Positions 33,843 through 43,622 of a DNA stretch of 64,000 nt are shown in pieces. The notes beneath the pieces are model-generated. The model worked only from the letters and a program-made list of their open reading frames with translations, ran no database searches and was not told the DNA's origin. The translations under genes and the position numbers were made by a program. This DNA is from a bacterium. Its GTDB lineage: Bacteria; Myxococcota_A; Bradymonadia; Bradymonadales; Bradymonadaceae. Each line of letters begins with the position of its first letter. Positions within the stretch are counted from its first letter, which is position 1. Location: NCBI GenBank assembly GCA_030427705.1, contig JAUIBR010000007.1:1-64000 (forward strand), read 5' to 3'.

Positions 33843-34594
33843 TTACCGAGCTGGTCTTTAGAGAAGACGGTGTCCGAGATTTCGGACTCTTCGAGTGCGG
33901 CGATTTCGATGACGGTGAACCCACCGCCTGCTGCGCGCAAACGCATCTGCTTTGCGTAAGTCTTGCCCGAGTCAGTCTTGCCGAGCTTTTCGACAAAGAG
34001 TGTCTTGTCCTCTTTGCCCTTTTTGAAGAAGCGGATTCGCAGTGGGATGAAGTCGGACTTTCGAACCCACGTCACCACTTTGGAGTAGTCTGATGAGCCA
34101 GTCGGAGTCGATTCAACGACATAGACTTCATTTTTGCCGATCTTTTCGTCAGGCAGGCGCTTGTACTTGCCGTCCTTGAGGTCGCGCGATTCCAAGTCTG
34201 CATAGGTGAAGTGCGACCCCAGGAAGGCGCCGTTCTTTTGGCCGGACTCAATCCGTCGAGTCACTTTGAACGCTGGCAAATACATCCAGACATCATCCTC
34301 GGCCTTCCGTTCGATAAACAGAAACGCTTGACCCTTCACTTCCTTTGGAGAGCGGAGCGACACCCGTGTACGTGTGAGGTCGTCGATGCGTTTGGACTGC
34401 ACATCCATCGTCCGGACACGCTCATCCCCCTTCTTGTCTTGAATCTGCAATCGGATTTGAGCGCGTCCCGCCTGAAATCCCATCGCATTATTGTCCAAGC
34501 TCTTGTCGATGATCTGCTTCGCCGTGAGGTCGTCTGCAAACGCAGTCGAAGCAGCAAGTGACAGGGCGATCGTGAGTAGAAGTGTAAAACGCAT
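33839..34594 (-). CDS. Outer-membrane lipoprotein-sorting (LolA-like, TP_0789-type) protein, 251 aa
   Basis: A signal peptide ends at STAFAD; GGGAG lies before the ATG. The body has the LolA-like half-barrel pattern (TRTRVSLRSPKEVKGQAFLFIE, DDVWMYLPAFKVTRRI, YVVESTPTG). Family members are periplasmic carriers of lipidated or hydrophobic cargo. It overlaps the downstream barrel gene by 4 bases and follows cysK by 11 bases, so all may be in one transcript. Confidence 0.82.
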   Translation of the reverse strand: MRFTLLLTIALSLAASTAFADDLTAKQIIDKSLDNNAMGFQAGRAQIRLQIQDKKGDERVRTMDVQSKRIDDLTRTRVSLRSPKEVKGQAFLFIERKAEDDVWMYLPAFKVTRRIESGQKNGAFLGSHFTYADLESRDLKDGKYKRLPDEKIGKNEVYVVESTPTGSSDYSKVVTWVRKSDFIPLRIRFFKKGKEDKTLFVEKLGKTDSGKTYAKQMRLRAAGGGFTVIEIAALEESEISDTVFSKDQLGK

Positions 34595-34605
34595 GGCGTC
34601 TCCCT

Positions 34606-35532
34606 TTAGGCGTCCCGAAACAGCGGCGTCGACAGGTATCGCTCGCCGGTATCACACAAGGTGGTGACGATTCGTTTCCCGCGAAATTCAGGTCGGTTGC
34701 CAATTTTGATGGCTCCAGCGACGTTCGCGCCTGCACTGATACCGACGAAGATTCCCTCTTCGCGAGCCAATCTGCGGGCCATCTCCATAGCTTCCTCGTC
34801 GGAGATGATGACGACATCGTCAATCACATCGCGGTCCAAGTTGTTCGGGATGAAACCAGCTCCGATGCCTTGGATTCGGTGAGGCCCAGCTTGTCCGCCA
34901 GAAATTACGGGGCTTCCCTCTGGCTCGATCGCGAATGCCTTGAACGCAGGATTGCGATCTTTCAGCACCCGAGCAACGCCGCTAATGGTTCCACCTGTGC
35001 CCACTCCTGTGACGATGGCATCGACGTTTCCGTCCGTGTCCGTCCAGATCTCCTCAGCGGTTGTCTGGGCGTGTGCTCCAGGATTGGCCGGATTGTCGAA
35101 CTGTTGCAGGATCACACAGGCTTCGTCCTCGGCGACCAACGCATTGGCTCGATCAACTGCGCCCTGCATGCCCATCGGACCTGGCGTCAGGATGAGCTCC
35201 GCGCCCAGAGCTTTCAAAAGCGCCCGGCGCTCGAGGCTCATTGTATCGGGCATTGTGAGTATGAGCTTGTAGCCCTTCGCCGCACAGACGTAGGCAAGTG
35301 CGATTCCGGTGTTTCCGCTAGTCGGCTCGACGATGACCGAGTCGGCACTGAGCACACCGCGCGCCTCAGCATCGGCGATCATATTGGCACCGATGCGGTC
35401 CTTCACGCTGCCCAATGGATTGAAAAACTCGGCTTTGCCCAGAATTTCTGCGGGGCAGTCGCCGACGACCTTGCTGAGTCGAATCAGCGGGGTCTTTCCG
35501 ATGAGGTCAGTAATGCTGTCATAAATTGGCAT
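34606..35532 (-). CDS. cysK: Cysteine synthase A (O-acetylserine sulfhydrylase), 308 aa
   Basis: A PLP enzyme converting O-acetylserine and sulfide to cysteine. PLP lysine is Lys44 in NPLGSVKDR; the phosphate-binding loop is GTGGT and the substrate loop is EPTSGNTG. Full length for CysK. GGGAG precedes the ATG. It lies 8 bases downstream of the methionine synthase-MTHFR fusion, forming a sulfur amino acid pair. Confidence 0.95.
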   Translation of the reverse strand: MPIYDSITDLIGKTPLIRLSKVVGDCPAEILGKAEFFNPLGSVKDRIGANMIADAEARGVLSADSVIVEPTSGNTGIALAYVCAAKGYKLILTMPDTMSLERRALLKALGAELILTPGPMGMQGAVDRANALVAEDEACVILQQFDNPANPGAHAQTTAEEIWTDTDGNVDAIVTGVGTGGTISGVARVLKDRNPAFKAFAIEPEGSPVISGGQAGPHRIQGIGAGFIPNNLDRDVIDDVVIISDEEAMEMARRLAREEGIFVGISAGANVAGAIKIGNRPEFRGKRIVTTLCDTGERYLSTPLFRDA

Positions 35533-35540
35533 GTAGCTCC

Positions 35541-37460
35541 CTAAGCTCGCTCGCGTCCATCAAGCGTGTAGCCATCGATGATGCTCAAAATCTCTAGTGC
35601 AGCGGAGTAGCGGCCAAATGGCGGCATGATGTACGCGCCCACGACTCGGTCCGCGACCTGCTCCAAGGTCTCCTGGGCAATCTTGACGCCCTCAGCCCGT
35701 GCAGGTGGGCCACTGTCCGCCTTTTTCATCCGTTTCCGAATATCTTCCGGAACGGCCATTCCTGGCACTTCGTTGTGCAGGAATTCGGCGTTGCGATAGC
35801 TCGCAAGTGGCAGCAATCCAACCAACACCGGAAGATCGAGATGCTCGATATCCTTCAGAAATCGGTCCAGCAAATCGGCGTCGTAGACAGGTTGCGTCAT
35901 GACGTATTTAGCGCCCGCTGCGACTTTCTCTTCGAGGCGTCGAATCTCACGATCGTAATCGGTTGCAGCCGGTTCCGCGCCGCAGGAACAGAAGAACTGA
36001 GTCACTTGCCCGACTTCTTTTCCTGCGGGGTCGATTCCATGGTTAAAGCCTTGGATCATCCGAAGAATACCAATGGAGTCGAGGTCGAATACCGCGGTCG
36101 CGTGTGGGTAATCGCCGACTTTTGGCGGGTCACCTGTGATAACGACCAGGTTATGCAAGCCCATCGCGTGGAACGCCAGGATATCGCTCTGAATGCCCAG
36201 CAAGTTGCTGTCTCGACCGCATAGGTGAAGGATGACTTCCATATCGAGTTCATTTCGAACCAGCGAAGCCAGTGCCCAGTTTGCCATGCGCACCGAGGCG
36301 CGAGGTCCGTCTGCGATATTGATGACGTCGACGCCCCCTTCACGGAGCATCTTCGCCGCTTCTACGGACTTGCGAGGGTTCAGTCCCGCCGGAGGATTTA
36401 CCTCGACGCTGACCACAAAGTTGTCGCGGTCAAGCGGCGCTGAGCTGCCTTTGACGCGGTCCTCGTAGACGCGCACCAGCTTCTCTGAGAGTCGGGTGCG
36501 TTCGTTGACGGGCACAGGTTCGGCACCAATCTCCTCGGAGCGCTCAACGAGCGACAAACGATTGAGATTACGTGTTACCCGTCCGCCACCCATCATTCGT
36601 GCTGCGTCCGCGATCCCCTTGATGTGCTCGGGGCCCGTGCCACAGCATCCTCCGACAATTCGTGCTCCAGCTTTCAGGAAGCGTCGCGCGTAGACGGCAA
36701 AGTACTCTGGCGTCGCCATATAGATGAGGCGCTCGTCGACTTTGCGTGGGTATCCAGCGTTGGGCTGTGCGCTCACCGGTACACCGCGTCCGACCATCGC
36801 TTCGATAACGTCGAAAATGCCGTGTGGACCCTCAAGGCAGTTTGCGCCGACGACATCGGCGCCGCCGTCTTTGAGCAGGAGCACCACACGTTCGGCGTCA
36901 GCTCCATCGGCGGTCTTGTGCTCCGCATCGAATGCCATCTGCGCCACGACTGGCAGACCTGTGACGGATTTCACCGCCTCCAAGGCCATTCGAATCTCCG
37001 CAACTTGCCGGAACGTCTCCAGTACAATGATGTCGACGCCTTCGGCGACCAGGGATTCGGCTTGCTCGCAGAACGCAGCTTTCATTGCATCGAGTTCGGA
37101 GACCGTAGCCATGGCCGGGTTCCAGCCTGTTGGCCCGATCGAGCCCGCTACATAGATCCCCTGTCCACTCGCCGCCTGCTTCGCGACGCGCACACCGGCT
37201 CGGTTAATCTCGTCGATCTTGTCTTCAAGACCGTGGCGTTTGAGCTTGATTCGGTTGGCTGAGAACGTATTGGTCGTCAGGACATCGGCCCCCGCCAATA
37301 CGTAGGATTCATGCACGGCCTGAACCAACTCGGGTCGGGTCAAGTTGGCATCGTCGAACGACTTATTGATGAAAATACCGCGCTCGTAGAGCTGCGTACC
37401 CATCGCGCCGTCAAATACGATCGGCCTCTCTTCCAAGGCCTCCAGAAATGCCTGTTTCAT
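35541..37460 (-). CDS. Homocysteine S-methyltransferase / methylenetetrahydrofolate reductase fusion, 639 aa
   Basis: The N-terminal half (about 1-305) is a homocysteine methyltransferase barrel with the zinc ligands in GANCLEG and GGCCGTGP. The C-terminal half (about 340-639) is a MetF-like flavoprotein (SVEVNPPAG, DVINIADGPRASVR, HLCGRDSN, TGDPPKVGDYP) that reduces 5,10-methylene-THF. The fusion would make the methyl donor and use it in methionine synthesis. Such bifunctional proteins are known in several bacteria. It sits just upstream of cysK. Confidence 0.93.
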   Translation of the reverse strand: MKQAFLEALEERPIVFDGAMGTQLYERGIFINKSFDDANLTRPELVQAVHESYVLAGADVLTTNTFSANRIKLKRHGLEDKIDEINRAGVRVAKQAASGQGIYVAGSIGPTGWNPAMATVSELDAMKAAFCEQAESLVAEGVDIIVLETFRQVAEIRMALEAVKSVTGLPVVAQMAFDAEHKTADGADAERVVLLLKDGGADVVGANCLEGPHGIFDVIEAMVGRGVPVSAQPNAGYPRKVDERLIYMATPEYFAVYARRFLKAGARIVGGCCGTGPEHIKGIADAARMMGGGRVTRNLNRLSLVERSEEIGAEPVPVNERTRLSEKLVRVYEDRVKGSSAPLDRDNFVVSVEVNPPAGLNPRKSVEAAKMLREGGVDVINIADGPRASVRMANWALASLVRNELDMEVILHLCGRDSNLLGIQSDILAFHAMGLHNLVVITGDPPKVGDYPHATAVFDLDSIGILRMIQGFNHGIDPAGKEVGQVTQFFCSCGAEPAATDYDREIRRLEEKVAAGAKYVMTQPVYDADLLDRFLKDIEHLDLPVLVGLLPLASYRNAEFLHNEVPGMAVPEDIRKRMKKADSGPPARAEGVKIAQETLEQVADRVVGAYIMPPFGRYSAALEILSIIDGYTLDGRERA

Positions 37461-37533
37461 TTCGAAATTCTCGCCAGCTCACTCAAGGATTGCCAACCTA
37501 GAGCGAGCGGATTTACTGCGCAAGCGATTGGGA

Positions 37534-38274
37534 TTAGATGCCGAAGAATAGGCGCTTTGCGAAATCGCTCGAGAGGTCGCTTTCGAAGATTTTCTTCGCA
37601 GCAGACCGAATATCGTACTCAACACGGTGGTATTGGAACGTCATCTCGTCCGTGTCGAAGACCCCAAAACACGCGCGGTTATCGTTGTCCCGTGGTTGCC
37701 CCACGCTTCCAACGGTGACGATGTACTTGCGGTCCTTTTCGAACTTGAGCGTAGGTGGCTCGAGTTCATGAACGCCTTCATCTTTGTGCAGCCCAAACGA
37801 CTTCGTTAGATGGGAGTGCCCGATGAACGTGACGTCCTTCAGCTCGTCCCAGTGTGGGATGAGCTGCGAAGCTTGGTGGACATTGAACACGTATTCAAAG
37901 TCCTGCAGGTTTACCGGCGAACCGTGGCAAAACGACACGTTCTCCCAGTCCTGCTTATAGGGGAGGGTCTTAAGCCACTCGTGATGTTCTTCCCGCAACT
38001 GATTGGCGTGCCAATCCAAGGCGTTTCGCGCGGCATCGTAGTAAAACGCGTAGTTCATCCGACCGCAGACCGCGGCATCATGGTTGCCTAGAATCGTGTA
38101 CTCCGCGACTTCGCGAACGATGTCACAACACGCGTTTGGATCTGCCCCATAGCCCACCACGTCACCGAGACAAACGTACATGTCGAATTCGACGTCGAGC
38201 TCTTTATAGGCGGCCATCACCGCTTCAAGAGCCTCGATATTACTATGGACGTCGCTAAAAATGCCGATCTTCAT
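37534..38274 (-). CDS. Metallophosphoesterase family protein, 246 aa
   Basis: All metal-binding motifs are present: SDVHSN at the N-terminus, GDVVGYG, GNHD, CHGSP and GHSH. The size suits YfcE/ApaH-like or small diadenosine-polyphosphate/phosphodiesterase enzymes; the substrate is unknown. It contrasts with the degenerate relative at 2846-4153. It stands alone, 74 bases from the HEAT-repeat gene upstream. Confidence 0.9.
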   Translation of the reverse strand: MKIGIFSDVHSNIEALEAVMAAYKELDVEFDMYVCLGDVVGYGADPNACCDIVREVAEYTILGNHDAAVCGRMNYAFYYDAARNALDWHANQLREEHHEWLKTLPYKQDWENVSFCHGSPVNLQDFEYVFNVHQASQLIPHWDELKDVTFIGHSHLTKSFGLHKDEGVHELEPPTLKFEKDRKYIVTVGSVGQPRDNDNRACFGVFDTDEMTFQYHRVEYDIRSAAKKIFESDLSSDFAKRLFFGI

Positions 38275-38348
38275 GTGGACTTCACACCTGAGGTAACGCC
38301 GAGTGTACTACGGGCCAACGATGGTCCCAACACTCAAATTCCTACAAT

Positions 38349-40862
38349 CTACTCTCGAAGCTCGCGTGCTTTTCGTGCAGCTTCCCGCAGCTTCTTACTT
38401 CGGTCTTTGGACAGCTTGTTTAGCGTCCCTTCGCTATAGTTCTCAATCTGAGCAAGCAGCTCGATGAGCACGTCCGCATCATCCGTCTCTTTCTTCAAGA
38501 CGCGCGAAAGCGCGGGCACCAGTTTGTCGCCGTAATGGCTCAACGTGCGTACCAAACGGTCACTATTGCCATTTCGTTTCGGATCTTGCAGCGCATCGAT
38601 CAGCGCAGGAATCGCGGTCGAGCTTCGCATCGCGGTAAGCGCGTGTGCCGCCACAAAGGTGGCGCTGGGTCCGCCCGACTCGACCGTGCGGACCAGGTCG
38701 CCTTCGAGCCCATTTGCCTTGGTTTCCACAAATCGCGCGAGCGCCGCCACTTCAGGCGCGCTCATTTCTTCGGCGGTCGTCATCACTTTCGCAACCGTCG
38801 CCGAGCCGAATCGCTCAAGGAGCATTTGCGACGCTTCTAGACGACCTTTGGCGTCCTTCAGCAAGAGCTCGAGGTCAGCACGTGGCATTTCGGCCAGATC
38901 GTCGAACGAGTCCAAGACTGCATCCTGAGGCAGGAAGTACGTGACACCTGTTGAGTCCGACTGCTTCGACACGATCAACGTGCGGTCGACTTCCACAACC
39001 GGTTCATCGGCGGCTTCCGACGCTTCTGACACTTCCGATACGTTGCCGCCCATCTCGTCGAATTCGGCCTGTTCCTGAGCCCGCTTGAGGCTCACCTCGG
39101 CAAGCTCGACCACGTCTGGGTCCGGTGAAAGCCCGAGATCATCCCCGAGCCCCAAAAGCGCGTCCCAGTTGTCCCATTGGTCACCAGAATCCAAATCGTT
39201 GGCTCGGATCGAGATGCAGACCTCCGCGAAGTTCGCGATCAAGAGCTCCGCCAGGGCCTCTTCGTCTTTTGCAAGCTTCAGCTCTACGGCGATATCGCGC
39301 AGCGGCTCGGCCATGTAGATTCCATTGGCAGTTGCTGCCCTAACCACGCGCTCTTGAATCGCGCGGAAGTGCACGGCCGGGAAGCTACGGTTTGCCACCA
39401 GGTATTCAAACTTCTCAGGCGTAGACCAGAAGCCAACGATACCGGCTGCCAGCTTGGCCTCAGACGTGTTTCCAATCGTCAGGAAACTGTCCTTCTCGAA
39501 GTTGTGCTTCATCGAGCCAATCCGCTCGAAATCCTTTGCAGCGAACTTCTTTGCAACCGCGGCAAACTTAATCTTCGGCTTCGCCGCCTTGAACTTGGCC
39601 TCGGCCGTTTCTCGGATCCAACTCAGATTATCGCGCAACGGAGCAGCCACCTCGATCGCACGAAGCAGCGCGCCGTTTGGACCATACAGACCCACACGCA
39701 GCGAGAAGTCTTTGGCGAGTTCATCCAAGATCAGACGGTGGCTCGTGTCCGAAAAGTCCAGCGCCCAGCCGGTATTCTCTTGTGGATTTCCATCTTCGAA
39801 ACGAGCGAGCGTCAAACCGATCACTGGGAAGTCATCGATATCATGTAGCTGAATCATGATCTCGGGGTTGGACGCCATCAATCCTTCCGCATCTTCCCGC
39901 GGAAGTTTTGCAGCCGCGACAACAGCACCATCGACAATCTTGATGGTGCGGTCACTCAAGCCTGGGGCGAGGTCGTTGAATTTGCCGGGAACGCCAGAGG
40001 TCAGTGCATTGACTTGCTGATCTTCTGGGTCACTTCCAAGCAGGTCCGCATCGTCCACGATCGCAACGTCGTCGTCTTCGTCGAGCTCAACAATGAACTG
40101 GTCATCCGTGACAACTTGAGTGCCCTCGACGGGAACATCCGTACCCTCGCTTTCTGCACGCAGCTGGCTTTGCTCGATATTGAGCTTCTCTGCCGCTATC
40201 CGCTGACGCTCGGCCTCAAGCTCCGTGCGAAGCGTATCCAGTTCCGTTCGGTCCGCAGCCAGCCGAGTTTGAGCCTCATCGAGCTGCTCGCGTTCTTTGT
40301 CAAAACGCTCACGAACGTCGTCGAGTTGGGTTCGCTCGACTTCGATTTGCTTTCGTTCTTCTTCAAGCGCGGCCCGTTGGCGCGCCATCTCTTTGCTCGA
40401 TTCCAAATCCTGAGGAGCGTCGAGCTTCGGCCGTTCCGTTGTCGCTGCGCTTGGGCTAGTGGCACCGGCGATCAGGGACTCCAGCGAGAAATAGGTCCCG
40501 AAATTGCGGACATAAGCAGGAACAGGCTCCGCATCCGCCTGGAGTGATTCCAGAATGCGCCGCCGATGCTCAAACTCCTGATGACGAAGTGCGTCGGGAA
40601 GAATGAGGCCGAACACGCGGGCCGTCTCATCATGGTAAACAATCGGCACGGCAAGCTGATAAACTGCCTGCGTGTGCGGGCAGGTCACCTGATTCAGGTT
40701 ACCTTCGTGAAGTTCCTTTTTCAGTTCCGGATTCTGCGTCACGTTGATGGACGTGTACGTCGTCGCTGAGAACGTTCCACCTGCGTCACTTGTGACGTGT
40801 ACGGAACTTCGAGAAGTAAGCCCAATGCGACCCTGATAGGGAGCTTCACCGTTTGCGGCCAT
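38349..40862 (-). CDS. Large cytoplasmic protein: CpXC-like domain, coiled coil and HEAT-like repeats, 837 aa
   Basis: Residues about 10-115 resemble the CpXC domain (TYTSINVTQNPELKKEL, LNQVTCP, IVYHDE), but the N-terminal CxC pair that names it is missing. Residues about 155-235 form a strong Glu/Arg/Gln coiled coil. An unassigned region runs to about 640, then helical HEAT-like repeats to the end. There is no signal peptide, so it is probably cytoplasmic. Function is unknown; a scaffold role fits. It is divergent from the TerB-like gene. Confidence 0.75.
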   Translation of the reverse strand: MAANGEAPYQGRIGLTSRSSVHVTSDAGGTFSATTYTSINVTQNPELKKELHEGNLNQVTCPHTQAVYQLAVPIVYHDETARVFGLILPDALRHQEFEHRRRILESLQADAEPVPAYVRNFGTYFSLESLIAGATSPSAATTERPKLDAPQDLESSKEMARQRAALEEERKQIEVERTQLDDVRERFDKEREQLDEAQTRLAADRTELDTLRTELEAERQRIAAEKLNIEQSQLRAESEGTDVPVEGTQVVTDDQFIVELDEDDDVAIVDDADLLGSDPEDQQVNALTSGVPGKFNDLAPGLSDRTIKIVDGAVVAAAKLPREDAEGLMASNPEIMIQLHDIDDFPVIGLTLARFEDGNPQENTGWALDFSDTSHRLILDELAKDFSLRVGLYGPNGALLRAIEVAAPLRDNLSWIRETAEAKFKAAKPKIKFAAVAKKFAAKDFERIGSMKHNFEKDSFLTIGNTSEAKLAAGIVGFWSTPEKFEYLVANRSFPAVHFRAIQERVVRAATANGIYMAEPLRDIAVELKLAKDEEALAELLIANFAEVCISIRANDLDSGDQWDNWDALLGLGDDLGLSPDPDVVELAEVSLKRAQEQAEFDEMGGNVSEVSEASEAADEPVVEVDRTLIVSKQSDSTGVTYFLPQDAVLDSFDDLAEMPRADLELLLKDAKGRLEASQMLLERFGSATVAKVMTTAEEMSAPEVAALARFVETKANGLEGDLVRTVESGGPSATFVAAHALTAMRSSTAIPALIDALQDPKRNGNSDRLVRTLSHYGDKLVPALSRVLKKETDDADVLIELLAQIENYSEGTLNKLSKDRSKKLREAARKARELRE

Positions 40863-40955
40863 GGCATTGCCCTGAATTACAAAAGTTCATCAAAATTAAG
40901 GAGCCGTGAATACCACGCGGCAACACCAAGTTCAATCCGGCTCGTGCCTGTTCGG

Positions 40956-40983
40956 CTTGCGCCGTCTTGGGCTCTGGTATAGT
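40956..40983 (+). promoter_or_regulatory. Candidate promoter of the TerB-like gene
   Basis: CTTGCG (40956-40961), a 16-base spacer and TATAGT (40978-40983). The leader to the ATG at 41037 would be about 47 bases, containing AAAAGGA near the start codon. Confidence 0.45.
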
Positions 40984-41036
40984 TTTCCGGCTCGGAGATA
41001 CCGAAATTTTCCATGCGTGCGTGAAAAGGAATCAAA

Positions 41037-41573
41037 ATGAGTACGAACGAAGACAACTACATCACTCAGAAAGAGCTTGAAAAGGCGCACCAAGAGCGGC
41101 GCGAACGGCAATTGGAAGCGCTCCGGAAAGAGGAACGCGCGGGCATCGCGGTCAAGCTGTCTTCGTCCGAAGAAGTTGCTCAAGAAGCACTCGATTTGGG
41201 ATTTGATGCTGCAACTGCTCGTGTCCTTCCCATGATTCCGTTGATCGAAGTTGCATGGGCTGACGGAAAAATCAGCAGCGGCGAAGTCGAGAAGATCATG
41301 GAACTCGCAGCCTCACGCGGTATCGAAGACGCAGCTGCGATCGAGTTCATCGAGCTTTTGCTCGAAAAGAAGCCATCTTCACTCTTTTTTGAGCGCACCA
41401 GCCGTGTGCTCGCACACCTCATCGACGAAGACCCCGACAACCCCGAAACGCGCGACGTTTTGGAGCAGGCTAAAGCCGTGGCAGCCGCAGCCGGTGGGTT
41501 CTTCGGACTTACCGACCCGATTTCGGGTGATGAAAAAGCAATGCTCGACGAGCTTGCTGAAATCCTGAGCTAG
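41037..41573 (+). CDS. TerB-like helical protein, 178 aa
   Basis: The N-terminal 40 residues are a charged helix. Residues about 55-178 resemble the TerB fold with acidic metal-site-like residues (VLPMIPLIEVAWADGKISSGE and LTDPISGDEKAMLDELAEIL). TerB domains occur in tellurite resistance and stress clusters; the biochemical role is not settled. AAAGGAA precedes the ATG. The gene converges with the PrsW-like gene, with stops only 3 bases apart. Confidence 0.78.
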   Translation: MSTNEDNYITQKELEKAHQERRERQLEALRKEERAGIAVKLSSSEEVAQEALDLGFDAATARVLPMIPLIEVAWADGKISSGEVEKIMELAASRGIEDAAAIEFIELLLEKKPSSLFFERTSRVLAHLIDEDPDNPETRDVLEQAKAVAAAAGGFFGLTDPISGDEKAMLDELAEILS

Positions 41574-41576
41574 ACC

Positions 41577-42575
41577 TCAGGCCACGCCGCCAAGGTGCCG
41601 ACGAACCTCGGCCCGTAGGGCGGCGATCTCTTCCATATATTTTTGGCGGGCTGAATCGGAGGCGATTTCCATCTGATGCTGCCGAAATGCGAGCAGCGTG
41701 GCGGCCTTCACGTATGCCTCTTTGTCGACGTGTGATGGCAGCCATGAGGAACCGCGTCGCTTCATCCAGTATGGAATTACTTTGGCGTGGGCTTCAGGAA
41801 TCGTCCCGAGTGCGACCTCTTTGGCGAGGTATTCGTAGATGAATTTGTGTTCTTTGTTCAACGAGTACTGAGTGAGGATGAACATCATGCCCGAAGCCAA
41901 GATTACCAGTCCGCACCCGATCAGGAGGAAGAACGGTCCCGCCTCGCCACCAAACCCAGAGATCGTTGCGAGGCCATTCCAAGTTCCATGGCAAATCACC
42001 GCGAAGATGTAGCCTATCGTCAGGAAGATAGGCCATTTTAGCTTCGAGCGATGTCGCGCATAGCCAACTGCCATGCCGATCAGCGCGCTCGATATGCAGT
42101 GGACCAATGCTGTGAAGAGCGTTCGGATGACAATCAGGCCGAGCAACGCCTCCGCATCCGCGGCGCCGGCGTAGTACAAAAGGTTCTCGAGCGTGGCGAA
42201 CCCCAGACCCGTAGCGGCTCCGTAGATCAGGCCGTCGGTTTCATTGTCGATATGGTTGGTCAGCATTAGGGCCAGGAACACCAAGGCTTTGGTGAACTCC
42301 TCTGTCACCGGCGCAACCACTACCGTGCTGATGATGCCGCCGGTTTCGGGGCCCAGAAGATCGGTCAGCGCAACCGCAGGGATGGCGCTCAATGCGCATC
42401 CGAAGCAGGTCCCGCCGATCGCGCCCCAGGCGAATGTCATTAACACAAGCCAGAAGGGCTCGCGTTCATAGCGGTCGAGCCACCAGATGAAGATGAGGTA
42501 GGCGAAGATCACAATCGTGCCCGCACCGACCGCGAGCAACGAGAGGATTATCGTGAATGGGTCGCTGCCGCTCAT
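41577..42575 (-). CDS. PrsW-family intramembrane glutamic protease, 332 aa
   Basis: It has about eight hydrophobic segments. The three family motifs are present: EE-x-x-K (Glu92-Glu93, PVTEEFTKA), the Glu130-Asn131 motif (GFATLENLLY) and His159 (LVHCISSALIGM). PrsW-type proteases cleave anti-sigma factors or other membrane proteins inside the bilayer. The C-terminal 80 residues are cytoplasmic and charged. It is the last of three genes (43623, 42600, 41577) with short gaps, possibly an operon. The target is unknown. Confidence 0.9.
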   Translation of the reverse strand: MSGSDPFTIILSLLAVGAGTIVIFAYLIFIWWLDRYEREPFWLVLMTFAWGAIGGTCFGCALSAIPAVALTDLLGPETGGIISTVVVAPVTEEFTKALVFLALMLTNHIDNETDGLIYGAATGLGFATLENLLYYAGAADAEALLGLIVIRTLFTALVHCISSALIGMAVGYARHRSKLKWPIFLTIGYIFAVICHGTWNGLATISGFGGEAGPFFLLIGCGLVILASGMMFILTQYSLNKEHKFIYEYLAKEVALGTIPEAHAKVIPYWMKRRGSSWLPSHVDKEAYVKAATLLAFRQHQMEIASDSARQKYMEEIAALRAEVRRHLGGVA

Positions 42576-42599
42576 TGGCCCCCCGATTGTTTGGATGGA

Positions 42600-43520
42600 C
42601 TAGGCTTGCTCTTCCTCGAGCACACGCGCTGTAAGTTGTGGGACGCGGTCGAACTGGCGCTCGAATCCACGCACAATGTGCAGGATCCCCAGACCTTCAT
42701 CGCCGTCACCATTCAGAAGCGTCCAGTGCGCAGAGTTGAGTTGCCGAATGTAGTTGCCCTTGATGTCTCGAACTGAGTTCAGAGTGTATTCCATAAGGCC
42801 ACCCAGCGCGAGCGTCCCGATCACGCCCGATGCCCAGCCCACAGCACCAACCCAGCCGGGCACTTCCACACGGCCAACCTTCAACAGTACCCGCTGATAG
42901 AGGTCCAGATTTCGCTGGTAGATCTGCGAAGCAGCATCGCCAAAGTTCGAGCCCATTCCCATGCGCCCAAACAGCACATAACCAAGCGTGGCAGGGACGC
43001 CGATCTTCACACCGGTTCGCAGCGCCTGAGCAAGCAGTGGGTCGTGCGCAATCTCAGTCTCCATGAGGTCTTGCAGGCGTTCTCGGACCTTCTGAATATC
43101 TTCGCTGTCCTGGATGGCAGGATGCTCTTCCGCCTTCTGCCACATGGCATCTTCAAACTCGCTGAAGAGGCGGTTCAATAAGATTTCAAGCTCTTCACCG
43201 CTGACGACTTCACGTTCAAACGCTTGAACCAGCTCGTCGTGGGTGTACGTGGTCGTCGAAAAGTCAGGGCCCCCGACCGTGTTCGACACGCCCGCTGCCA
43301 TGTTGCGAACACCAATGAGCACGTCACCGATACCCGTTCTGGGTGATAGACTGCGCCCCATGACCCGTCGAAAGCTCTTGAGATTGCGGTCGACGAATTT
43401 GGGAACCCGGTCGATCGCTTCTGCGAAAAAGAGATCGATTTGAGTTTCAAATCGCTCCTCCCACAACGTGCGTTCTGGGCCCTCACTGATATCGAATTCT
43501 ACTTCCTTCTGTTCGCTCAT
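42600..43520 (-). CDS. Hypothetical protein with C-terminal hydrophobic segments, 306 aa
   Basis: GAGGAAG sits just before the ATG. The first 150 residues are acidic and helical; hydrophobic stretches occur near residues 172-188 (GVKIGVPATLGYVLFG) and 225-247 (GWVGAVGWASGVIGTLALGG). The family is not recognised. It may be a substrate or partner of the PrsW-like protease 24 bases downstream, but that is only inferred from proximity. Confidence 0.7.
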   Translation of the reverse strand: MSEQKEVEFDISEGPERTLWEERFETQIDLFFAEAIDRVPKFVDRNLKSFRRVMGRSLSPRTGIGDVLIGVRNMAAGVSNTVGGPDFSTTTYTHDELVQAFEREVVSGEELEILLNRLFSEFEDAMWQKAEEHPAIQDSEDIQKVRERLQDLMETEIAHDPLLAQALRTGVKIGVPATLGYVLFGRMGMGSNFGDAASQIYQRNLDLYQRVLLKVGRVEVPGWVGAVGWASGVIGTLALGGLMEYTLNSVRDIKGNYIRQLNSAHWTLLNGDGDEGLGILHIVRGFERQFDRVPQLTARVLEEEQA

Positions 43521-43622
43521 TCGCTTCCTCGTTCGCCTTTGCGCGGACGGGTAACCTATTCACGAATTGCGTCGTAAGCAAGTGTGACTGCGGAGTCACG
43601 CCCCAACTTAGATGGTTGTGAT

